This document shows positions 1-7,841 of a DNA stretch of 64,000 nucleotides, piece after piece. The notes below the pieces were generated by a model, which worked only from the letters and a program-made list of their open reading frames with translations, searched no databases and was not told where the DNA came from. The stretch comes from RUG695 sp050943135 (GTDB lineage Bacteria; Planctomycetota; Planctomycetia; Pirellulales; Thermoguttaceae). The first letter of the stretch is position 1, and each line of letters starts with the position of its first letter. The stretch is taken from assembly GCA_050943135.1 (NCBI GenBank), contig JBMNOP010000002.1:211919-275918 (forward strand), read 5' to 3'. The position numbers and the translations under genes are program-made.

Positions 1-594
1 GCGACTCGAGTCTGTGATCAGACCGGCAAAACGAACCTTCTTCTCTTTCAGTGCCAAGGTCAATTCATTTCGGGAAACACGCCGTTCGACAAGTTTTGGC
101 TTCCCCTTTTCTTCGTTTCGTTCGGTGGCCTGCGGATCGGGATTTTCTTCAGAGACTTCGCCTCCGTTTCCGTCGGGGCTTTCTTCGATTTTATCCTCGA
201 GCGCGTCTTTTTCCGTCGGCATGGGCTCTTTCACAAAAAAGAGGAACTCCCCTTTCACCATCCCCCCGTTTCCGAACCAGAAGACGAGGATCCCGTCGTT
301 GCTTTCGGCGGGACAGTCCGTAATAACGGCTTTGAGGGTTTCCATCGGATGAGGTGCCGTTGAAATATCGTCTCCTGTCCACCGGGAACCGGGAGCGTTA
401 TAAACCATAAGGTTTTCTGCCGGAAGATTCTCGACGAAGAGCGAGGTGAAGAACGTGATCCCAGCCTGAAATTCCGCGGCGAATAAGTCATCGCGAAGGT
501 TCCCCGCCGCAACCACATAAAGAACCTGACCGTGAAGTGCGGAGAACGGAAGACAGAACAACAACATGAGAAAGAGGGAACGCAAACATTTCAC
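1..594 (-). CDS. Caspase-like (peptidase C14 fold) secreted protein, catalytic residues apparently lost; 3' end outside window
   Basis: The first 198 codons are visible. The start is GTG at 594, with GAGG seven bases upstream and an in-frame stop further upstream. Residues 1-23 form a signal peptide (basic start, Leu-rich core, ALHGQ cleavage region). The rest resembles planctomycete caspase-family proteins: a beta strand LYVVAAGN, a helix region, then LVFWFGNGG where the family normally has YYSGHGA, and LITDSSR where it has LLTDSCS. So the catalytic His is Asn109 and the catalytic Cys is Ser197. An acidic insert (about 128-165) separates the two motifs. I infer a non-proteolytic pseudo-caspase. 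The family call rests on pattern memory, not a search. Confidence 0.6.
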   Translation of the reverse strand, partial: MKCLRSLFLMLLFCLPFSALHGQVLYVVAAGNLRDDLFAAEFQAGITFFTSLFVENLPAENLMVYNAPGSRWTGDDISTAPHPMETLKAVITDCPAESNDGILVFWFGNGGMVKGEFLFFVKEPMPTEKDALEDKIEESPDGNGGEVSEENPDPQATERNEEKGKPKLVERRVSRNELTLALKEKKVRFAGLITDSSR

Positions 595-660
595 CGAAAC
601 ACCTCGATCGTTTCTACTGACGGGGACTCCGAAATCGGAAGCCGAATCATGTCAAGCAAA

Positions 661-740
661 CATCCTCATCGCTTGAAACGCCTTTTTCGTCCTTGCGATT
701 TCCGTTAGGACGAAACAGAGATTCAAGCGATGAGAAAGGA
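661..740. repeat. Nested long inverted repeat (two-tier hairpin)
   Basis: CTCATCGCTTGAA (665-677) pairs with TTCAAGCGATGAG (722-734), a perfect 13-bp outer stem. Inside it TTTCGTCCT (685-693) pairs with AGGACGAAA (707-715), a 9-bp inner stem with a 13-base loop. CATCC/GGATG extends the base after a small bulge. It lies between the end of the BY-kinase gene and the caspase-like gene, both on the minus strand. No T-run follows, so it is not a standard intrinsic terminator. Confidence 0.75.
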
Positions 741-769
741 TGAAGCCGGGGGATTATCGGGCACCAAAA

Positions 770-3466
770 TCAACGCGAATCGGGTTTCTCTTTTTCGCGA
801 GGATTGCCGTCATCGCCTTCGTCGTCCCTTCCTTCACCGTAACTGCCATACTGCCTGCCGTAGGCGCCATATCCGTAGCCCGTGTATGCACTTCCGTAGT
901 GGGGTCCGTAACCGTAACCCCCGGCTCCCTGAATGCTGTATCCATAGCCGCCATAACCGTAACCCCCGTAACCGTAACCCCCATAACCATAGCCATAGCC
1001 GTAAGTTGCTTTTTTCCTGGAAACGGCAGTTGGATCGTAGAAGCGGTGTTTCATGTAACAGTTCACCACACAACCGATGAAATTAGCGCCGACATCGGCC
1101 ATCATACGCACCCCCTGGGTGACATCGGGTTGTCCATTGTGGCGAATGCGGAAGATATAGATTACTCCATCGGTTCTCGCCGCGATATTGCAAACGTCCG
1201 AAACATAGAGTACCGGCGATGTGTCGATCAGGATGAAATCATATTTCTCCTTGGGTTTTTCAAGAATCTGATCAAAATTGGCGGCAATAAAACGTTCGGA
1301 GGGGTTCTTGCGCTGGAGTCCTGCCGTAATGACAAAAAGACTCTTCAGTTTCGTCGGACGCGCCAGTTCCTCTTCGGTATGCGTACCGGCCAGAAGTTCC
1401 GCAAAACCTTCCTCGTTTTTCAGGTTGAATTTCCTGTGAATATCAGGCTTTCGGATATCCCCGTCGATCAACAGAACCTTTTTATCGGCTTCGGCCAACA
1501 TGATAGCCATGGACGAGATAAACGTCGTCTTGCCGTCGCCGAAATGGGGGCTCGTAAAGAGGACCGTCTTCGGTTTCACCCTGCTGTTTAAGAAGACTTT
1601 CGAGCGGAGGGCGCGGAACGTTTCACACTGAACCGAATCGGGGAAATGATAGGCAAACAAGGAACCGACCGGAGTTCCCGGCTCGGAACTGGCGGAGAGG
1701 TCAAGCTCCTTCCTGTATTTCTGGGTCATTTTGAAGGACGGCATTTGCGCCAGAAGATGGATGCCGAGCGCCGCCGAAATCGCATCGGGGGTTCGGAACG
1801 TCCTGTCGGTCATGTCACGCAGGAATGCGAAAGCAAATCCGGTGATTCCCCCCAGAAGAATTGTAAGGAGCGCGTACTTCGACTTGTTGGGAGCGAAGGG
1901 AAGAGTCGGTTCCGAAGGTTGGAGTACAACTTCAATCTTATAGCCGCCGTACTTGCTCAGAATATTAACCTGATCGAGTTTACGCACGAGCTGCATATGA
2001 AGCTCTTTTTGCGAGGCGATCGAAAATCGAATCGTTTCCAGCTCCAGAAAGTGATCGTTAATACCCTGAATGACCGATGCCTGGCTATCGATAAAATCTT
2101 CGAGGAGTTGCCGCTGCTTATCGATCGCGGCAATCCGGTGCTTCAAAACATCGAGATACGTCTCGGCATATTCTCGGTAGGTAAAAATACCTATTTTGTT
2201 GAGCGTCTCCCCCTCTCCCAAGCCTGTTCGTAACTTGCGGTATTCAATCAGGTCTTCATAGCCTTTCCTCAAAGCGAGCATCTGCGGATTGTCTTCTCCG
2301 ATGTTCTGCTCTTTCAGGCGGGCAATCTCTTTGAGCATCAATGCCGACTGCTCAATATCGAGTTTCAAGAGGGTTGTGTTAAGTGTATCTCCCATATCCC
2401 CGCCGCGTGCCAGGGCCGTAATGGTGGCAATCGACTGTTCTTGTCCGATACCGCTGATGTTTTCGTTTCCGGATCCAAGGATCACGATAAGCTCATCTTC
2501 GGGAATATCTTCAAGTTTCCTTCCGCCGATTCGACTTTGAATCATGTCGAGACGATTTTGGAGCCTGATGCCCTGATAGTCAAGATCGACGAGATTTTCT
2601 TCCAAGCCCTGAATTCTTGTCAGCACGGGATTGTTCTCGCGCACGCCGATCAGAGCCACGTCTGCGGTAAGAAGGTACTGGTCGAGTCGGGCATTCGTCG
2701 CGGCAATCCCTTTCGAAACCTCCTGGATACCTTCTTGAAGCGACTTCTGAACGGCGCTCGTTGTCTTGGAGTACTGTTTTTCAAAATAAGTCTGGAACTG
2801 ATCCAAAAGTACCAAGATGACGACGTGCGCCTCCTGAGCGGATGTCGATGTATAAGAAACGCTTAAAACATTCGCTTTTTTGGTTTCGCCCTCACCGCCG
2901 AGGCGAATTCGCAAGTTACTGACCACATACTGCGACCAAGCATCGGGACCACGGGAAAACTCCTCAAAGACAACTTTTCTTCTCATCTCGGGATCACCGG
3001 CAATCTCTCGGTAAGTGGAAAGAAGAACGTCGTCGCTTTGCAAGAGCGCGATCATTGTGTTGAGAAAATCTTCTTCTTTGGCTGCGTTACGGAAATTTTC
3101 CACTTTGCCGATGTTCGAATCCTTCCTGGAAATATGGATGACCGTACTCGACCGATAAAGACGCTCCGCCTTGGAAAATCGGTAACCGGCCATTACGGCT
3201 ACGGCGGTGAAAATGACGATCATCAGAAGGATGTGTCGTTTGGCGATCAGGAGCAGATCGACAAAACCGAGTTCTTTGTCTACGCGATGCTCAATCACCG
3301 GCGCCGGCATAAGTGTCGACGGTTGGTTGCCGGAGAGGTTTTTTTCGCTTCCGGATGATTGATCATTGGCCCGATCAAACGACTGCGAAGAGCCGTTATT
3401 CTTCTGAGCCGAACTCTTATCGCTCGGTTGCCCGATGTTATCAGAATCTTCCGGAGCAGATGACAT
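770..3466 (-). CDS. Polysaccharide co-polymerase / tyrosine autokinase (Wzc/ExoP type BY-kinase) with Gly-Tyr tail
   Basis: Inner-membrane protein controlling capsule or exopolysaccharide polymerisation. It is 898 aa. A disordered Ser/Asn-rich N-terminus is followed by membrane segment 1 (about 77-95), a Wzz-like periplasmic coiled region (100-500) and membrane segment 2 (about 531-549). The cytoplasmic kinase domain has Walker A SPHFGDGKTT (639-648), Walker A' LLIDGDIRKPD (665-675) and Walker B FILIDTSP (744-751). The C-terminus carries 19 Tyr between residues 822 and 876 in Gly-Tyr repeats, which matches the autophosphorylated Tyr cluster of the family but is far longer and more repetitive. 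GGAG sits 8 bases before the ATG. No polymerase or flippase genes are next to it. Confidence 0.92.
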   Translation of the reverse strand: MSSAPEDSDNIGQPSDKSSAQKNNGSSQSFDRANDQSSGSEKNLSGNQPSTLMPAPVIEHRVDKELGFVDLLLIAKRHILLMIVIFTAVAVMAGYRFSKAERLYRSSTVIHISRKDSNIGKVENFRNAAKEEDFLNTMIALLQSDDVLLSTYREIAGDPEMRRKVVFEEFSRGPDAWSQYVVSNLRIRLGGEGETKKANVLSVSYTSTSAQEAHVVILVLLDQFQTYFEKQYSKTTSAVQKSLQEGIQEVSKGIAATNARLDQYLLTADVALIGVRENNPVLTRIQGLEENLVDLDYQGIRLQNRLDMIQSRIGGRKLEDIPEDELIVILGSGNENISGIGQEQSIATITALARGGDMGDTLNTTLLKLDIEQSALMLKEIARLKEQNIGEDNPQMLALRKGYEDLIEYRKLRTGLGEGETLNKIGIFTYREYAETYLDVLKHRIAAIDKQRQLLEDFIDSQASVIQGINDHFLELETIRFSIASQKELHMQLVRKLDQVNILSKYGGYKIEVVLQPSEPTLPFAPNKSKYALLTILLGGITGFAFAFLRDMTDRTFRTPDAISAALGIHLLAQMPSFKMTQKYRKELDLSASSEPGTPVGSLFAYHFPDSVQCETFRALRSKVFLNSRVKPKTVLFTSPHFGDGKTTFISSMAIMLAEADKKVLLIDGDIRKPDIHRKFNLKNEEGFAELLAGTHTEEELARPTKLKSLFVITAGLQRKNPSERFIAANFDQILEKPKEKYDFILIDTSPVLYVSDVCNIAARTDGVIYIFRIRHNGQPDVTQGVRMMADVGANFIGCVVNCYMKHRFYDPTAVSRKKATYGYGYGYGGYGYGGYGYGGYGYSIQGAGGYGYGPHYGSAYTGYGYGAYGRQYGSYGEGRDDEGDDGNPREKEKPDSR

Positions 3467-3698
3467 CGTCGTTTCTCCAAATGAAGCAAATTGCGTAAAA
3501 CACAGTATGTGGTCAATTCTAATGGAATTTCAGGGAGTTGCAAGAAGAATTGCCCAAACCCCCCGTAGATTCCTGGTGTTATTATCAACTGTACCGTTTA
3601 TTATCAACTATACCGTACTAAGGGAAATCGGCAATCGATTGTTCCCCCGGTTTCGTAACGGAGAGGTAAACGGTGGGAAAAGCCCGTGCAAAAGGATC
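3467..3698. other. Intergenic leader upstream of the BY-kinase with a 19-bp tandem repeat
   Basis: No gene is supported here. TTATTATCAACTGTACCGT (3579-3597) is followed directly by a second copy (3598-3616) with one G-to-A change. Read on the minus strand the two copies give TTGATA and GATAAT separated by 15 bases, so the repeat may supply the kinase promoter, or paired binding sites for a regulator, about 110 bases before the start codon. Confidence 0.5.
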
Positions 3699-3727
3699 TT
3701 GACCGTAAAACCCGTTACGGTTAAAAT
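3699..3727 (+). promoter_or_regulatory. Promoter with palindromic operator candidate upstream of rpmF-fab
   Basis: TTGACC (3699-3704), 17-base spacer, TAAAAT (3722-3727). The spacer contains the perfect inverted repeat ACCGTAA-N6-TTACGGT (3702-3721), placed where a repressor would block RNA polymerase. A sigma70-type promoter is visible; the operator role is inference. Confidence 0.5.
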
Positions 3728-3826
3728 CGCCGCCTCGAAGAAAGAAAGCTGCTTCGGAGAAGAGAATAGGGGAGGGTTAGTTCCGTCTCGCCACCACGGC
3801 GCGGAATAAATTGTCCGGACCGGTAC

Positions 3827-3853
3827 TTGACAAGATCAAAAAACCATTATAAT
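3827..3853 (+). promoter_or_regulatory. Sigma70-type promoter of rpmF
   Basis: Consensus TTGACA (3827-3832) and consensus TATAAT (3848-3853) with a short 15-base spacer, about 60 bases before the rpmF start. Both hexamers are perfect; the spacer is shorter than optimal. Confidence 0.65.
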
Positions 3854-3920
3854 TGGCGCTTGAGAGTCTTTGGTCACCGAAACAACCAATTTAATAAGAT
3901 AACTGTTTACGGAGTTTACG

Positions 3921-4100
3921 ATGGCAGTTCCCAAGAGAAGGCACAGCAATGCGAAGACAGGTTCGCGACGTTCCCATGACGCCAAAAAGCCGGTGAATCT
4001 GACGTACTGCCCCGAATGCAACAAGGTGATCCCAACCCACGTGATCTGCCCGAATTGTGGCTACTATATGGGCCGTCAAGTGGTCGATCCCGAAGGGTGA
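3921..4100 (+). CDS. rpmF: 50S ribosomal protein L32
   Basis: 59-aa basic protein starting MAVPKRRHSNAKTGSRRSHD, the conserved L32 N-terminus, followed by a zinc ribbon CPEC...CPNC (Cys 30, 33, 43, 46). GGAG lies six bases before the ATG. L32 is part of the large ribosomal subunit near the peptidyl-transferase region. As in many bacteria it stands directly before the fatty-acid synthesis genes, here 162 bases upstream of fabD, so ribosome and membrane synthesis may share a promoter. Confidence 0.97.
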   Translation: MAVPKRRHSNAKTGSRRSHDAKKPVNLTYCPECNKVIPTHVICPNCGYYMGRQVVDPEG

Positions 4101-4262
4101 TCATCAAATAATAGCAATTCCCCTACACGACGATAGGAGAAGCTGTTTCGCTTTTCAATGCAAGTTCAGTTCCCGCGGTAGATGTTGGTCAGTTATAGGC
4201 GCTCATTTCTGTCTTCTGGAGTCTTCCCGCGTTTGGCATCGGTGGAATATGGAGTGAAACGA

Positions 4263-5177
4263 ATGGGAAAAACGGCTTTTTTGTTCTCGGGGCAAGGAGC
4301 TCAGGCTGTCGGTATGGGGCTGTCGCTTTTCGACACCGTTCCGGCGGCGACCGAGGTCTATCGACAAGCCGGTGAAATTCTCGGTTACGATATTGCCGAT
4401 ATCTGTTTTAACGGCCCCTCGGAAAAACTGAACAGCACCGCGATCTGTCAGCCGGCAATCTACGTCACGGCACTCGCAGCGCTCGAAGCCTTTAAGGTCT
4501 CTCACCCTCAAGAAGCCGCTTCTGCCGAGGGAGCCGCCGGGTTGAGTCTGGGAGAGTATACCGCGTTGGCTTTCGCCGGGGCTTTTTCGTTCGAAGACGG
4601 CCTGCGCCTTCTCCAAAAACGAGGTGAAGCGATGCAGTACGCCTCCGATTCCTCGGCAGGGGCGATGGTCAGTATCCTCGGATTGGAGACAGAAAAAGTC
4701 GAGTCGCTCTGTGCCGAGGCACGTCAGTCAGACGTTCTCCTTCCTGCGAATTATCTCTGCCAGGGAAACATCGTCGTCTCCGGCAGCGCCAAAGCCTGCC
4801 AGCGAGTAGCCGCATTGGCCGAAGCCGCGGGTGCAATGAGGGTCGTCCCCCTTACCGTCGCCGGTGCATTCCATACCCCACTCATGGAACCGGCCGCTGA
4901 TATGCTTCGCGAGGCGCTCGATGCCGTCAATTTCCAAACACCGCGCATTCCGGTTTACAGTAACGTCGATGCGCGCTTCCATACCGACCCTGCCGAGATT
5001 CGCGAAACCCTCTTCACGCAGCTCACCTCGCCCGTCCTCTGGGAGACATCGATCCGTGCAATGCTGGATGAGGGTTTCGACACGTTTTATGAGAGCGGTC
5101 CGGGTCGCGTCCTGCGTGGACTGATGAAACGGATCAATCGCAAAATCAAACCGGAAGGGTTCAATCCCGCCGATTAA
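4263..5177 (+). CDS. fabD: Malonyl-CoA:acyl-carrier-protein transacylase
   Basis: 304 aa. Transfers malonyl from CoA to ACP for fatty-acid elongation in the cytoplasm. It has the oxyanion motif GQGAQ (10-14), the nucleophile in GLSLGE (Ser95) and the catalytic His in GAFHTP (His204). The ATG at 4263 is chosen because GGAG lies 8 bases upstream and homologues begin at MxKTAFLFSGQG; a longer frame from 4182 adds 27 residues without family character. It is the first enzyme gene of fabD-fabG-acpP-fabF; fabG follows after 21 bases. Confidence 0.96.
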   Translation: MGKTAFLFSGQGAQAVGMGLSLFDTVPAATEVYRQAGEILGYDIADICFNGPSEKLNSTAICQPAIYVTALAALEAFKVSHPQEAASAEGAAGLSLGEYTALAFAGAFSFEDGLRLLQKRGEAMQYASDSSAGAMVSILGLETEKVESLCAEARQSDVLLPANYLCQGNIVVSGSAKACQRVAALAEAAGAMRVVPLTVAGAFHTPLMEPAADMLREALDAVNFQTPRIPVYSNVDARFHTDPAEIRETLFTQLTSPVLWETSIRAMLDEGFDTFYESGPGRVLRGLMKRINRKIKPEGFNPAD

Positions 5178-5198
5178 CCACAATTGGAGGTTACTAAA

Positions 5199-5951
5199 AT
5201 GATTCAAGTCGATCTGAAAGGTCAAAACGCTGTCGTGACCGGCGCGACCCGCGGTATCGGTTTTGGAGTCGCCAAAGCTCTTTCGGCGGCAGGTGCCGCC
5301 GTGGCGTGCATCGGGACCAATGCAGAAAAACTCAACGACTCCGTTGCCGAAATCGTTGCTGCGGGCGGAACGGCCAAAGCTTACATCTGCGATGTTTCCA
5401 AGAGCGACCAGGTTGCCGATACCGCAAAGCAGATTCTCGAAGATTTCGATGGCAAAGTCGACATCCTCGTCAACAACGCCGGAATCACCCGCGATATGCT
5501 TTTGCGCCGGATGACCGACGAAGAGTGGGACGACGTGATCGCCGTTAATCTCCGCGGACCGTTCCTCGTAACCCGTGCGTTCGTCGAGGCAATGCGCAAA
5601 AAGAAGTACGGCCGTATCGTCAACATTTCGAGCATCAGCGGTTTGATCGGTAACCGGGGCCAGGCTAACTACTCCGCCTCCAAAGCCGGCGTCATCGGTT
5701 TCACGCGCACGGTCTCCAAAGAGCTCGCAAATCGTAATATCACCGTCAATTCGATCGCGCCCGGTTTTATTGAAACCGACATGACGGCTGTCCTTGAGCC
5801 GGCGATTGTTACCGAAATGAAAAACCGAATTCCGCTGGGCCGTTTCGGTGCCCCGGAAGATATCGCCAATGCTGTTCTCTACTTTGTCTCTCCCGATTCC
5901 TCGTTCGTCACCGGTCAGGTGATCGCCATCGACGGTGGGATGATCATGTAA
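5199..5951 (+). CDS. fabG: 3-oxoacyl-[acyl-carrier-protein] reductase
   Basis: 250-aa short-chain dehydrogenase that reduces 3-ketoacyl-ACP with NADPH. It has the cofactor motif TGATRGIG (14-21), NNAG (92-95), and the catalytic Ser near 145 with Tyr158 and Lys162 in YSASK. The C-terminus ends TGQVIAIDGGMIM as in FabG tetramers. The start is ATG 5199 after a strong GGAGG (5186-5190). It sits between fabD and acpP and is very probably co-transcribed with fabD. Confidence 0.96.
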   Translation: MIQVDLKGQNAVVTGATRGIGFGVAKALSAAGAAVACIGTNAEKLNDSVAEIVAAGGTAKAYICDVSKSDQVADTAKQILEDFDGKVDILVNNAGITRDMLLRRMTDEEWDDVIAVNLRGPFLVTRAFVEAMRKKKYGRIVNISSISGLIGNRGQANYSASKAGVIGFTRTVSKELANRNITVNSIAPGFIETDMTAVLEPAIVTEMKNRIPLGRFGAPEDIANAVLYFVSPDSSFVTGQVIAIDGGMIM

Positions 5952-6004
5952 GTTTTCCTTGGGACCGCGCCTGTTCGCAAAAGCGGAGTCGAATCATTTC
6001 GTTC

Positions 6005-6032
6005 TTGCCGTTTTCCGAAATTCGTTTATAAT
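6005..6032 (+). promoter_or_regulatory. Promoter candidate for acpP
   Basis: TTGCCG (6005-6010), 16-base spacer, perfect TATAAT (6027-6032). It would leave a leader of about 135 bases before acpP and give the very highly expressed carrier protein its own promoter within the fab cluster. Confidence 0.55.
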
Positions 6033-6171
6033 GGCCGCGGTCCCGAAGAGTTCTCTGTCCGTGTAAGGATCTTTAACCGTTTTTCGAATCAGCTCAAAAC
6101 CGGGTCAGGTAAAGAGCTCATAACGTTTGAGAAAATCAAATACGAAAAGTTCAAAGAAAGGTTTCAAAACT

Positions 6172-6423
6172 ATGAGTCCACAGGAAATCCAAGATAAAGT
6201 CATCGAGATCATCGCCGACCAACTCGGTGTCGATGTCAAGACCGTCACCCGCGATACCGACATCGCCAACGACCTCGGCGCCGACTCGCTCGATTTCGCT
6301 GAACTGATGATCGTCTTCGAGGAAAAATTCGATATCGACATCGTCGAAGAAGACGCCCAAAATATTACCACCGTCGGTCAGGTGATCGACAACATCGAAA
6401 AGCAACTGAAAACCGGAAAATAG
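6172..6423 (+). CDS. acpP: Acyl carrier protein
   Basis: 83-aa acidic protein that carries the growing acyl chain on 4'-phosphopantetheine. The attachment site is Ser39 in LGADSLDFAEL. The helix II-III region and overall acidity are typical. The start is ATG 6172, with AAAGG about 10 bases upstream; 15 further codons upstream begin with TTG and have no family similarity. fabF starts 9 bases after the stop, the usual acpP-fabF pairing. Confidence 0.97.
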   Translation: MSPQEIQDKVIEIIADQLGVDVKTVTRDTDIANDLGADSLDFAELMIVFEEKFDIDIVEEDAQNITTVGQVIDNIEKQLKTGK

Positions 6424-6432
6424 TTGTGGACT

Positions 6433-7671
6433 ATGGCAAAGCGGGTTGTCATAACAGGAGTCGGTCTTGTTTCACCTCTCGGTGTCCGGGTCGAAGATGT
6501 CTGGCGACGGCTTTGTGCCGGGGAAAGCGGTATTCGGAGATTCCACGAAGAGCCGCTCATGGTTTTTCGCACGGGGGTCGTCGGCTATTGCGATGATTTC
6601 GTCCCCGAAAATTATGTCTCGGTCAAAGACACCAAGAAGCTGGATCGTTTTGCCCTTCTTGCGTTGACCTCGGCAATCGACGCGGTCAACGCAAGCGGAC
6701 TTGACTTCTCGCATGAAGATCCGTTTCGCTGCGGCGCAATTACCGGTTGCGGTGTCGGAGGCCTGGGAGAGATCACGCTCCAACAAGATCGACTCCGAAA
6801 CATGGGGCCGTCTAAGGTCTCTCCTTACACCATCCCCAAAATCATGACTAACGCCGCACCGGGTCATATCGCGATCTATTATGGGTTGCACGGCCCGTGC
6901 TATTCTGTCTCGACAGCCTGCGCCAGTGCCAACAGTGCGATGGCGGAGGCTTTTCGTTCTATCAAACTGGGTGAGTCCGACGTCATCATTACAGGTGGCA
7001 CCGAATCGGCGGTTACCGAACTGGGGATTGCGGGATTCTGTGCGATGCGGGCCTTGTGTGAGAGTGATGCTCCACCCGAAACGGTTTCACGTCCTTTTGA
7101 CAGCCTTCGAGACGGATTTGTTATTGCCGAAGGAGCCGGCATCCTTGTCTTTGAAGAGTTAGAGCATGCGAAAAAACGTGGCGCCCCCATCCTGGGCGAA
7201 GTTCTCGGTTGCGGCGCAACGGCAGATGCTTGCCATATTACAAAACCCGACGCCGAAGGGATCTATCCGGCAGCAGCTATGAAGGCGACCCTGAAATCCG
7301 CCTCGCTCTCTCCCGATCAGATCGATTACATCAACCTTCACGGAACCGCCACCAAGCTGGGGGATGTCGCAGAAACAAACGCCATCAAACGAGCGTTCGG
7401 TGAATGTGCCTACACGATCCCCATGTCAAGCAATAAAAGTCAAGTTGGCCACCTGCTTGGGGGAAGCGGTGGTTTAGAGGCGATTTTCTCGCTTCTGACG
7501 ATCCGTGACGGCATCGTACCACCAACCATCAATCTCACCTCTCCCGATCCGGAGTGTGACCTCGATTACGTTCCGCTCAAAGCCCGTGAAGTTAAGGTTC
7601 GCCGGGTGATGTCGAACAGTCTCGGTTTCGGTGGGCACAACGCGTGCATCGTAATCGGCCGATTCGAGTAA
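6433..7671 (+). CDS. fabF: 3-oxoacyl-[acyl-carrier-protein] synthase II
   Basis: 412-aa condensing enzyme that extends acyl-ACP with malonyl-ACP. The nucleophile is Cys163 in STACASAN. The two active-site histidines are in NLHGTATKLGD and NKSQVGHLLGGSG. The N-terminus MAKRVVITGVGLVSPLG is the family start. It ends the fab block; no fabH, plsX or fabI is nearby, so initiation and enoyl reduction must be encoded elsewhere. The ribosome site before ATG 6433 is weak, consistent with coupling to acpP. Confidence 0.96.
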   Translation: MAKRVVITGVGLVSPLGVRVEDVWRRLCAGESGIRRFHEEPLMVFRTGVVGYCDDFVPENYVSVKDTKKLDRFALLALTSAIDAVNASGLDFSHEDPFRCGAITGCGVGGLGEITLQQDRLRNMGPSKVSPYTIPKIMTNAAPGHIAIYYGLHGPCYSVSTACASANSAMAEAFRSIKLGESDVIITGGTESAVTELGIAGFCAMRALCESDAPPETVSRPFDSLRDGFVIAEGAGILVFEELEHAKKRGAPILGEVLGCGATADACHITKPDAEGIYPAAAMKATLKSASLSPDQIDYINLHGTATKLGDVAETNAIKRAFGECAYTIPMSSNKSQVGHLLGGSGGLEAIFSLLTIRDGIVPPTINLTSPDPECDLDYVPLKAREVKVRRVMSNSLGFGGHNACIVIGRFE

Positions 7672-7685
7672 AGCCGGTTTTCCTC

Positions 7686-7714
7686 TTGACAACGGTTGCG
7701 TAAAACGGTAAAGT
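7686..7714 (+). promoter_or_regulatory. Promoter upstream of the secreted protein at 7842
   Basis: Perfect TTGACA (7686-7691), 17-base spacer and TAAAGT (7709-7714). It starts 15 bases after the fabF stop and would give a leader of about 120 bases. Confidence 0.55.
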
Positions 7715-7841
7715 TGGGCGTGTCTCGATTTCCGCCGAAGAGACTTTTTACGGCGTTCGGCAGGTTTTCTTTCCTGGGTTGCAAAAAGCTCTTCTGCATC
7801 GGGCGACTCCCATGATACACTATGAAAGGTGAAAGAAGACC

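Noticed and set aside
740..1591. 283-codon plus-strand frame over the end of the BY-kinase
   Set aside because: Val/Thr repeats in it are only the complement of the Gly-Tyr repeat codons; no ribosome site.
6010..6171. Leader of acpP as a possible riboswitch
   Set aside because: About 135 bases but no clear conserved hairpins or T-run before the start could be seen.
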